Shown: positions 48,678-61,100 of the stretch, piece by piece | Layout of the letters: each line of letters opens with the position of its first letter | How positions within the stretch are numbered: the stretch's first letter is position 1 | NCBI GenBank assembly: GCA_026874595.1 | Contig: CM049320.1 | Span: forward strand, 51,656,714 to 51,720,713 | DNA from: Sipunculus nudus | Taxonomy: Eukaryota > Annelida > Sipuncula > Golfingiida > Sipunculidae | Direction of reading: 5' to 3' | DNA: 64,000 bases | Notes under the pieces: model-generated | Told to the model about the DNA's origin: nothing | The model's input: only the letters and a program-made list of their open reading frames with translations | The model's database searches: none | Translations under genes and position numbers: made by a program

Positions 48678-48836
48678 GAGTTACCCTCCAGTGTAAAGTG
48701 CTCTATGGCCTTCAGACAAGGCCAGAGCGTTATAAAAACATTCACCTGAGGATAGGGTTGCATCCCGTGAAACAGTCTGTTGTGAATTAACAGTTGTTTT
48801 TCTTTAGTGTTTTATATATATATATATATATATATT
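48614..48836. repeat. Two (AT)n runs
   Basis: 48614-48671 and 48814-48834 are AT dinucleotides. Confidence 0.93.
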
Positions 48837-49141
48837 TTTTCCTTAAGCATGGTTAGAAGTATACATGCTATAAAACTGTACAAAAAATGAACTATTTGTC
48901 ATTGATTTGTCCTTTTTTTTTATTTTTACCATATTTCTAAGCCAATTAAATTCAAGGCAATTAACAAACAAAGCATTTTACATGCAAGGTATTTTACGCG
49001 CAAGGCATGTTGTAACTAAAGTGAGTTAAAGGGATTTTTTTATGTATATTAAAATACAAATTTTTATCATTCAGGGGAAATTATATCAGCCCTTTTCTTC
49101 CCGGAAACTATGGACAATATATAATAAAGTTTTAAATGTTG

Positions 49142-49148
<7 letters not shown>

Positions 49149-49200
<52 letters not shown>

Positions 49201-49205
49201 AAGGG
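49149..49205. repeat. (GA)n microsatellite
   Basis: About 55 bases of GA with two AA interruptions. Confidence 0.95.
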
Positions 49206-50235
49206 AGAGCGACATACAGAGAGATAAACAGATGGAGCAGTGTCTAAGTGTGTGAAGGTGGACGTTTGGCAGTCCACAAACCTTTGCCGATAGTTCGAAA
49301 TGAAATTAAATGATATTTGGTGGAAGGATGTTGTGCCACTGAACAGAAAAGAAAAACCATTACTTTGAAACTGATCTGTAAGATTACAATACTGATCTGA
49401 TCTGTGTCCAGCCAGATCTTAACCGCTCTGTCTTTTTCTGTACTTTATCTAAAAAAATATCCTAGGACGGATCCACTCTAAACCTTCCCACTTGCCTATG
49501 GCCCAGTCTCCTACAAAAGTTGTTAAAATCAATAAAGAACTTTTTTTTATATTGTATTTGACATGAGACGTATTTTGTATGCTGCCAGTTAAGGGACCGC
49601 TTTTTATGTACCGGTATTGACCTCGGCCCAGCGACAGTAATCAATGAGGTAAGTTAAGGGATTCGACCACCTAGACATATGCAAAATGCCAAGCGACCTG
49701 GAAGCTATGCTTTGTATCTCATTGTGCAGTTTTCCTCTCTCCATCACACAAGATTTTTATTGGAAAGTTATATTTGCGATGAAAATCACGAAAAAACTGT
49801 AGGGATCATAGGAGTGATTGCATGAACTGCCGTCAGAGTTTGCATACGCAATGATCTCAAACTTTATCTTGCCCATAACGACAGACTGCGCCACTTCATT
49901 GGTTGTTCTGTTTGTGCAGCTTACCTACCCATCACTAGTAATTAGCAAAATTGTTAGCTGATAAACTACTTGATGGAGTTCTATCAACTTTGGCAGAAAT
50001 TAATGAAGACTCGTTCATTTTTTATATGACCTATAGGCTGCACCAAATAAATACACTGTTCCATGAACTTTGCGTCACAAGACAGCACCCGCACCCTCCC
50101 CCTCAATTAGCGTCATTCTTGATGAGGTTAACGGTAGGATCTCGCCAGTGCAAATATGGGGTGTGCATGTGCAATATAAGTTTAATAGGCCCGGAGATTA
50201 TATGCAATTAATACCGGGCACCGTGGGAACAAAGG
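49206..50235. other. Intergenic, no gene seen
   Basis: No coding or RNA signal recognised. Confidence 0.4.
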
Positions 50236-50240
50236 ATTGC

Positions 50241-50557
50241 TAGGCCAAAGAAAATAAAAGGTATGGTTCTCAGGCACCGCCCTCAATTTTAACCCCCCCC
50301 CCCCCCGCATCCAAAAAATTTATTTTGATTTTTTTCATCTTCAAGAAGATAAATTATACAACTTTGATGAGATTTCCTATGTTATGTAGTACTTTTACCT
50401 GTTTAGGAAAATAATTCTGTTATTTTCATGCTTTTCCCTGATCATAAGCATTTTTATCGAAACATACAAAAAAGGTAAACAATAAAATATCTCCCGTCCG
50501 CCCGCACTGATTTCTGAAAAAAAAGTGCCCGAGAACCATGATTTTTTTATTGGCCTT
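50241..50557 (-). mobile_element. TGGTTCTCAGGCAC MITE, copy 1
   Basis: Ends TAGGCCAAAG...TGGTTCTCAGGCAC and GTGCCCGAGAACCA...TTGGCCT form inverted repeats. Contains a C run. Inverted relative to copies 2 and 3. Confidence 0.7.
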
Positions 50558-51439
50558 TTGTGTGAGTAGTCACGCTGCAAATGAATGCAGAGGACTTGCC
50601 CGTTTGGCCCAAAATAACAATTTTAAACAGAGCTGATGTTTTACAAGTTGTGAATAATATGCATCACAGAAAGAGGGCGATGTCATAAAATTTTAAACAA
50701 TTCTTCAACCACTTGTGCGACAGGCCTCGAATATAAGAAAGACCAAATTAACTTAATCTGTAAAATTATAATTATAATTAAAATATTCATACCACTGAGG
50801 AAAACTGTTAATGAGAGAGAGAAGCCTATTGGACTCATTCAGTGTGATGCAAAATTACAAGAATGTACAGCTAATCATGCCAAATCTTACAACTGGGAAC
50901 GAAACATATGGCACGAGTGGTCCGGTCGAGACATAATGAGTGGAATGTAATAAACTTGCGGTGACAAAATAAAATTAAATAGAAAGTTGCATATATAATC
51001 AGCACGAATTGTAACCCGTTTTCCATGAGTTTAAAAATTCTTTACAGGAATGAGACAATTTTATCAACGGCAAAATCCGGAGAACAGTTATTTTACTTGT
51101 AGTGGCAGCACTCGACTGATTGCACGATATATTAATTTCTTTGTTCTCGTGTTACATTTATAATTCCTGCTGAAAATTACAGCTATAAGATTTCACTAAC
51201 TCAGTAGTGCTTTACTGGCTTGTCCTTAAAAAATTGGCTTGCCTGGAGATATATAGTGATACACCTCACTAATCTGATAATTGTGGATATATAGTTGTTG
51301 CTTGTCGACTACCCGTTTTCTAGTTGTCTCTTACAATCATTACTGTAATATTGATAGATAAACATGTTTTTTTTGTATATTTAATTTGTAAAGATGATTA
51401 TTATTTTGGCGATAATAATGATGATTATGATGATGATAA

Positions 51440-51446
51440 TAACAAA

Positions 51447-51479
<33 letters not shown>

Positions 51480-51485
51480 CATCAT
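51440..51485. repeat. (ATT)n / (ATC)n microsatellite
   Basis: ATT triplets followed by ATC triplets, just upstream of ALP-C. The poly-Tyr ORF here is an artefact. Confidence 0.92.
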
Positions 51486-51977
51486 CATCATAACATTACA
51501 TTTACTGTATTGGTTTTTAGCCTATCATTGCTGATTATGTAACTGCAAGCCAATCGGTAATTTTCTGGGTTTCTTTTTTAAATACAGCAGAGGGAATTGT
51601 CGGTCATATCAGTACCTATTGTGTTTACACAATCTTCACTATTCCAAATATTCCACATATAAAAAAGACACTATTTAACTACAGCAGCTATGCTGCGGTC
51701 TTATCAGCGTGCTAGATAATGTACAGCACAGCCGAGGGTCAAATGTAACCCAGTGCTCACATGGTTAGCAGCTGTTAGAGTTCCTGGGTGAATGTCCGTA
51801 TCGCCAAACGTGTAAAGTTACATTTAACAGCATGTTTTACAAGGCGGGATGTCACTTGGATTATGTTGAGCTATTTATATTGGACCTTATTTTTATCTGC
51901 ACGTTATTTGGTTAACTCATATGTTTGTTTTTTTTTTTTTTTAAGAGGACGATTTTGTCTTCTTGCAAGGATTCAAC

Positions 51978-52044
51978 ATGGCTGTTGTGAACACGGTCCT
52001 TGTAGGCCTAATTGCGGTGGCGGTTGCACTGGCATTTGGAGATC
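51978..52044 (+). CDS. ALP-C exon 1 (signal peptide)
   Basis: 67 bases from ATG to donor GTAAGT (GAT C|GTAAGT). The hydrophobic core LVGLIAVAVALAF is typical of a signal peptide. A long T tract followed by AG lies 20-35 bases upstream, so a spliced leader exon is likely. Confidence 0.9.
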
Positions 52045-52422
52045 GTAAGTGAAAGAGCATACACAGAACATACATGATGTGTTGATTGTATAATACTATT
52101 TTGGGTAAAGGATAAAGTTAAGATGATATATCTTATTATAATCTCTGTCACATTGAAATATCTGGTTATTTTGTACTGGCTTCTGTCTAATTTTTTATTT
52201 AAAAGACGGCGTTGTCGGAGTGCTTATTTATTTAAAATACATAACTAAAAACCGCAGGACACATTGTCACGGAAAAGATGCATTGGACCCAGAGGCAGAT
52301 GTAGGCACTTAGTAAAAAAAATGGGGAGGGGGGACCCATCACCATTACACAGACACACGATTCTGCAAGTAGATTGTATACACGAGTGTCTTTAAACTGC
52401 AGATGCTAGATCCGGCGCTTAT

Positions 52423-52472
<50 letters not shown>

Positions 52473-54241
52473 ATAGTAAGCCTATATGGCAACCCCTGTA
52501 CCCCCTCTAAATTCACCCTTGTGACCTGCATTATTAGAATAAGGTAGGTTCTCAGGCACTTTTTCCAGATATCAGGGTGGGCTGGCATTTTTTTTTTTTT
52601 TTACCTTTCTTTGTAAATTCGATAAAATGTCATATAATCGGGGGAAAAAGCAGGATGATTACATATTTTTGTCCGAAACAGGTAAAAGCATTACATAACA
52701 AAGGAAATCTTATCAAAATATATAATTTTATCTTCTCGAAAGACGAAATAAAAATAAAAATTGTTGTTGCCGGAGGATCAAAATTGAAAGTGCCTGAGAA
52801 CCATACCTTTTTTTTTTTTTGGGGGGGGGGGGGGGGGGGTTAAAACGAAATTTTTAAAATACCCCTGCTGAGAAAGCTCTTGTACAGAGGCGTTTGTAAC
52901 AGAGATTGGAAACATGATATAAAAATGTGTGTTCTAGCGAACATTGATTTTCAAAATGATTTCCCAATAACTATATACAAGTTATTTACTTGGCGTAGGT
53001 TTCCATCCAATGACAGAAAAACCCAATTCTAAAAGAATGAGGAGGTCGGCCCCACACGATGTGACTGTCGGGAACCTAAACAAAGATTGGTTTCGTATGG
53101 GACAAGACAAACTGATGACGTCACTGCGGAGCATGCGCAATATGAACCGCGCTAAAAACGTCATCCTCTTCGTGGGTGACGGGATGGGCGTTTCCACGGT
53201 AACGGCGGCTCGTTACTTTAATATGCATGTGCTTAAGAAGACCTTCGATGAGTCTCAGTTGAGCTTCGAATCATTTCCTAATGCTGCCGTGTCAAAGGTT
53301 AGTACAGGTAGAATAAAAGTATACAAATACATAATAATATATATACATATATACAATTCCTATTCATGAACACTGCAACTTTTGTAATTTGACTGTTTCG
53401 ACATATTTCTCTAATTTTGGTGTCAACACCCAACTTTGTAACCTGGGTATACATCCTGAGGTCTGTCTATAGGGAATTTGCCACCATTTTAGGCGTAATC
53501 CCTCCTTGAGTCAAACGGATTTTAAACATAATGCGATAAACGAGTATATTTACAATTGACAAATTTCAGTTGAGGCCTATAAAAGTACAAGAAAGGGTGA
53601 AATAAAACTATCAACATATATTTCTTTTATTTAGGTTTACAATACCGATTACTACGTCCCGGACTCCGCAGGTACGGCAACAGCCATGTTGACGGGAGTG
53701 AAGACAAGGGCTGGTACTCTGGGAGTTACCGATAAAGTCGTGCGAGGTGATTGTGAGAGGTCACTGGAAGAAACCAACAGACTGAAATCCGTCCTTAAAC
53801 TTTCACAAGACGAAGGTATGGTTATAACACTGCTATACGTACGGTGTCATAGCCCTGTCTTCACGCGCAGTGCATGTATACCCAAGCAGCAAATGCATAG
53901 TGGAGATTTGGGGATCGTTTTCCCTTTGTATTCAATAAAAATTTTTCTCAACTTGGGAAATACATCAAAAGAATTAGTTCAGGGTATCCTACAATTACAG
54001 CAACGTGGCATTGTTTAATTTCAAAATCACACTATTACTTCTTAAAGAAACCTTTTGGGTTTCACTTTACAACTACAACTGTCAGAAAATGTTGATGGTA
54101 AGATTGAAGAACTAAGTCGTCGATATAAATCTCCGCTAAAACCATTCAGTTTAATTCTGTGAGGCCCAAAGTGGATTCGTACTGCCTTCAAGAACAGCAA
54201 AATAATCTAAGCGAGTAGGCAGAACCCCCGTCATTGGGGGT

Positions 54242-54321
<80 letters not shown>

Positions 54322-57300
54322 GTATTTGCCTAAATATCTTTTGACAGTCCTTTGGAAGAAAACCTGCGTTCTCAACTGATATTATGTAACAGCATTCCTG
54401 CCCACAAAAGTATTCTTGATGTTTCCTTCAAAATTACCAATAATCCCAGAAACAGCATTTGTGATGTTGAAATAAGTATACGTGTATTCACTTTACGACG
54501 GGTCGATTTGTCTTTAAAAAGCTGTCAATGCGACTTCGTCTCTGAAATTGTTAAATACTTAAATACTTAAAGCGGCCGTGGTCTCTTGGACCACACAATC
54601 ACAGCACTGATAGATTTCACAAAAAAAGTTTCCTCACAAACTGATGGAGAGAAAGGAATACAATGCAGTCATTTGTATTTATAAAAACGGTGCTTTGGCT
54701 TAATGTTGGAGGTCTGCCTCGGTCTTGCTTCCGGAGGCAATGATCTGGATTCCGATTCATCCTGCAGCCTCCCGGTCTCGGCCCGAGACAAAGCTAGTGA
54801 CCGGTACAAGACCGCGAAATCGACTGTAGTAGAATTCAATTTTAAAATGAAAGCTCATTAATTTGACCTCACTCACACCAGATATCAGATATTATATTGT
54901 AAGGCTGCATGAACTCTGACTCTGTCCTGTTTACGGAGGGTGGTGTCTGGGCTGCATCAAACCCTGCTGGAGCTCGGGTTTAACAATCATTTATCAGGGC
55001 TGTGGATAGAGTATTAGGCCTACCCAAAACCTGACAAGGCAAAACGCCAAAAAAAAAATAAAAAAAAGTTTGGTTCTTAGGCACTTTTTTTAGAAATTAG
55101 TGCGGGCGAGCGATATTTTATTTTATACCTTTTTTTGTATTATAAAAATGTCATATTATTAGGAAAAAGCATGAAATACCAGAATTTGTGTTGCTAAAGA
55201 GGTGAAAGTACTGCCTAAAAAGGATATCTTATCATAATGTATTACTTTATCTTCTTAAAAAATTGTAAATCAAAATATAAATTTTTTATGCGGGGGGGGG
55301 GGGGGGGTTAAAATTGACTGAGAACCATATCCATTATTCTTTGGCCTAACAAAGTCCATATGGTCCGACAGCCGTTTGATTTGACAGTTGATGGACCAAT
55401 GACAGGATGTCATATCAATGGACAGACGTACTTTTGAACAGACCACATATAGAATAGAGCGACAAGCTTTATATAATCGGATTGAGTATTAAATATCGTC
55501 AAAAGAGAACCTGACTTTAAACTCTTTATATATGTTATTTGGGAAATGTGAGTCACTGCATCTTATTACTGTGCCAGGAAAGTGGACAGGTCTGGTGACC
55601 ACGGCATTGATCACCGACGCTACTCCAGCAGCAGCATACGCTTACAGTGCTGAAAGAAACTGGGAGAGCAGCACCCTGGACGACCGCTGTAAGGACATCG
55701 CCAGACAGCTCGTCGAGGACGAGTACAACAAGGATATCAGGGTAAGCCGCTAGAGGACAGCACAGTTTTCTTTTCCAATTTCGCGTGAACTGCCAACCAG
55801 GGCCACGAGAAAGCCATGCCCGCTGTATTCAACCTATTCATGTGTTTTTTATTTAACAGGCAATGATAGGCTGTAATTCTTACGAACCTCATATTCATAT
55901 TCAATTGTAATGAAACGTTTAGCATCTCACGTTATTGCGAATTTTGCTGAATACAAAAGTTTCCCAGCAAAACCATCCTAGCCCACGGACTAATATCAAC
56001 GGTTTTATACGTCGTTATGATTCTGTGTATTGTTAAACACAGTTCACGAATGTCTGCTTATCATAACAAGACTGCGTGACGAGACTGACCAGTCTAGTCC
56101 TGCGCATGCGCAACAATTCCAAAATAAAGAAAAGAAATATGATAGGGGAACCTTTTGGAAACTTGAACAATCTTGATTTTTTTAAGTTGCGCTGTAAGGC
56201 AAGCAAGTGGCGTGTACGCTTTGTTCGTGTTTTGCGTCAATAATCAGTAAACCTTTTTTCATTTGTTTTAAGGAGTACGCAGGCAAATTTTGAACGAAAT
56301 ATTGAAAGATGCCGTAGTTATTTAAGAATACACTATATTATATGTATACTTGTAAACAGGTTCCTTTGAGAAATATTCTCCAAAATCCAGTAGCTTGGTT
56401 AAGAGATAGCACAACACAGGAATCAAACAAAACGTTCAGTCAATGGCAAAGTGAACTGCCGCAAATTTAACAAACCGGCGAGGTGGTATTAACAAGCGCT
56501 GTGTTTCTGATCCTCACAACAGTTTATTTGGGTTTCATGTCCCACGGTACATCCCTCAAAAGTAGTTTCGTAAAAATCAGTTTAGGGTTATTTTTATTGC
56601 TAAAAGACAACAAAAACCAGGCATAAGTGAAACATAGTTTGCTTTGTAGAGATAATATCAAGCAGACAACAGATTACCGAACTGCAGCATCTAAGCCAAT
56701 GAGAGTGCCTTGCATCAGTTATTTTAACTAGTTGTACGATCCATCAAAAAAAATTTAAATTATTAAGTTTATATTTGAAATATAATCAAGATTTAGGCAT
56801 CTTTATATTGGTGTTATCCCTCAATTGTTAATTTAAGATGGAGGGGGGTTATCTGAAATAGCTCCACCCGGTTCACGTGGGGAAATAATCTGATATTTTC
56901 GAAGACCTTCGTTTACATGGCCTACAAGGTCATTCATTTCTTTCGTGTGTCTGCTACTTGAGGGCCACTCATCTAGATAATGTATAAAACATCGAGTAAA
57001 CCAGAGGGTACGAAATGGTAAGATTGGAATGGGAATATGTGGCATAAATCTGGCTCACAGTTCTTGCGCAAAGAATATGAAAACAACATGCCATGCCTAC
57101 ATAATCTGAATCCGGGGAGCTGTACACCTAAACGTTGATTGACTCCAAGTCTATAATTCTACAAGTCTATAAAATCAAACATTGGAGGGTTCCTCAGCTC
57201 ATAACACTATTCGCAGCCACCCCGAGCTTGTCAAGATAATGCCTGCCTAGCTTCCTGCACTTGCCTGGTCGCTTGGAAATACATTGGTCCATAATCATTA

Positions 57301-57420
57301 TTTCAGCTCGACAAATACTGACCGCCGACCCACTTTGACCAACTATCCATAATCCAACATAACTTGGACTTGTACATGGACATAAATAACAAGAAATTGA
57401 ATGCAGAAAACGTCACTTGC

Positions 57421-57466
<46 letters not shown>

Positions 57467-58034
57467 GATTTAAGGGACTGAACTGATATGATGTCACGTA
57501 AAGAAAATACAGTTAGATAAGGACTTTAGTGTTATATAATTATTTTGTTTCTTAAGATCTAATCATCGTCAACCTTGGTTTAATTTAGCTTTAGAATTCA
57601 TATTTATAATAATTTTAGACACAGTGATGTATATATATTTAGAATCCTTAGATTATTCTCTATCAGATGAGATATATTAAAAACGGTGTAAAAAATTAAA
57701 AATATATTAAAAAAGTGTAACGGTGTCCAGTGTGAAAATTTAAAACTTGAAATGATTTAAAATTATTTTTTTATGGGATATATCTAACAATTGGCATAGG
57801 GTATGTGTGTGGAAATATAATCATTTGAAACTACATACAAATATCTTCCGTCGTTTTTTTTTTGTTATATATTAATAGTGTTTTTCATAATGAATTTTAA
57901 ATTTAAAAAAATGTGTGATATTAACAACACTTATTTCGTTCAAATAACGTATTTCTACTACACTAAAATCAGTTTCATGCATTTTGACGATGATTAGACC
58001 TTAAACAGTTGCTGTAGCTATTGTAAGGGTGCGA

Positions 58035-58120
<86 letters not shown>

Positions 58121-61100
58121 GCGATTTATCACTTATCGATTAATACCAAGAGGACCAGGTTAAATAGCTGCTGTGATGTGATATTCGGACATTTTTTATA
58201 CCAAACAAATATATATAATTTATCTTATCATTATTTTTTTCTTATTCGATGAGGTGCTTTTGGGAGGAGGTCGCTCACATTTTCTGCCAAACACAACCTT
58301 TGACCCCGAGTACGTCAACATCACAAGAGGTCAGCGCAAGGACGGCCGGAACATGATTGAGGTATGTTATTTATACTTCTATTGGTAACCACTGGAAGGT
58401 TATTCATTCATATGCCTTCTTCCCATTAACAATACCCATTCACTCCTGGGTCGAGAGAGCGCACCCTTGTGGTAATGACTTTGCCTAGGAGTCTTAGCGC
58501 GGTCCCAACCAGACGCGGAGTCTCAAGGCCAGCACCCTATCAATTATGCCACCACGCTCCACGAAGTGAAATGCATTGTGGGTAAAACCGTGATATGTGC
58601 ACAACAAAAATTGTCAAAATTAAAAACGTTCCCTGCAGGCAATCATACGGTGGCCTATTTAGGACACAGAAAAAAAAATATTTATCTCGAGATCTCGAGA
58701 TAAATATTTTTTTCTGTGTCCTTAATCAGCGACCGTATAATCAAAATTTTAAAACAAAATGTTGAGTACGAGACTATCTCTGTTATAACATCATGAATTT
58801 CATTTATATTCATGTTTAACATATATGTTATTTGTACATCTATATTTTATCACTTTAACCCTTGTTATCCTAACAAATATCCGTGAGTAAATGACCTTTG
58901 CCTATACCTTTTATATCGACAAGGAGAAAATTGTTTCTTTATTGGGCGAACTTTCATATGTTTACAATGGTAGCAGCAAGTGTCCAATTAAGTATTCATC
59001 ATCACCCAAAATTCTTCTTCTTTAAATAACAAAAGGTTTTAGACACCAAACTAATGTTCACTCTTGTACCAAGAATGTGTTTCACGTTCAGAATTCATTA
59101 ACTGCTAATTAAATCCTAGCTAATTAAAACAAAACAATGACAAAGAGTGTTGTTGTATAACACAGACTGATACATTTCGATTTTAGATTCTAGTTTGACA
59201 GTGAGCTTTGCATTCATTTAGGTCAAACAGTATAAAAGCAATGATGTGTTTCAGTCCGCTCATTTAATAAAACCACCAGCTTAGCGTCATGACCCAGGGG
59301 TCACTTATTTAATAAGAAAGGCCGGCAACAATTTATTCCAATGCCAAAACTATTTTGTTCAGAATTACCCTATTATTGAAAATTTAGCAGTAAGCATGCT
59401 TAACTGTGTTGAGTCAAGATAACAGCTCATTGGTGGGTAGTTAGGCAAAACAAGAAAGAATGCCAGTTGTACATTTTTTTGCAATAATTAACCAACGTGT
59501 TCCCATTTCTGTGTCTCCCAGAATTCATTGGAATGTGTTAATAACTGTTTACCCTCTCCCATCGATAACAAAATACCGACACGTAGCACATAGCATGTCC
59601 CCATAAATTAATCTTGTTGTTTATAGGACATCATTGTATCTTTAGTAAGTGTTTGTTGACTTGTTACTGTCACTGTATCATTGCCTTATAATAGTGTTTA
59701 TGTTGCCAGCACATAATACCGAACGTAACAAAACACTCTCTTACTAAAAGCTTGGTACCAGTTTCAGTTAATAACCATTGTTTTAATGGGTTATAGCACT
59801 ATAAATACAGATTAGTGTACTAATCTTAGATTAATAATGTTATTATTCTGACATTCTTTAAGTTATTTCGCTTATTTTATATATTTATTTCATTTCTCTT
59901 TAAACATAGAACATTTGATAAATAAAAAAAAAATATGCAACTGGCACGACATATAACATAAATTGCTCAGCTTTTCAAAAGTTTTGTTACCGAAAGACAG
60001 AATGATGGTCACGCCCTCTAGTGTACGTTTCTTCATAAATATCCACCAAAGCAATTAAATAGAAATTACAGAGAGCGATTAAATACTTACGGATTATTGC
60101 CGGAAACCTTTTTTTTATTTTTCGTATATATATTTTCTTTACCCTCTATTGGAACACAGGCCTGGTTATTAGACAAGAAAGCCCGAGGATTGCCTAATGT
60201 CAAGTACAAATACGTGGATAAGATGTCAGAGTTCACCGCCATCGACCACATCCAAGTCGACTATCTAATGGGTACGTGACTGGCGAATGTGATCCTGAAC
60301 AGTATATGTTCGTAACCTATGCATGTGTATAAGTACTGTAATTCTCGTTTATTTGCCATCCGTTAACTTGCCTAACTCATATTTCGATAGAAAGTTAACG
60401 AGGTTCTAATGTCATCTCTGCTTATTTACATAATTTCTCAACCAAACTTGGTTAAATTTTATGGTCTCAGCTTTAAAAATAAACTAATCTTTTGGATAGT
60501 TTTTACATGATTCGATTTTAATTTTAATTATATATATGTTCTAATATAGATACGTATGTAAAGTATAATTAGTATAACCGCTGTTAGTTACTTTGACCTG
60601 GCGTTAGATAATGAAGCGGTTATATTATATGCATTTGCATAATACAAAACCCTGATGTCAGCAACGTGTCGACAGGCGCGGATCTAGGGGGACCCCACCC
60701 CCGCTGTTAACCAACGACCTTTTTTAGACAATTGTTATGCATGACACCCGTTGACCCCTCCCTGCAAAAATCTTGGATCCGCGCCTGGTCCAAATCCCAA
60801 ATCCCAAGTCCAAATCCCGTCAAATTAAAAAACGGGTGGACTTGACATTAAAGCTGGTCTGGTTGACCGATATTAATAAAACTACCATAGGACAGCCGTT
60901 GGTAATGTGTGCTATGAGGCATGCACTATATCATTTGCATTATTTGAAAGGCTTTGATGAAACGTATTACACGTCTGGAAGCAAACTTAAACTATGAGGT
61001 TCACTTTCGTTTGTGTCAGTTGTATACTTTAAGAAAAGAACGGATAAGATATACCATGTTAATATGTAAATAATAAGGTAATTCATTTAAGATAATGGTT

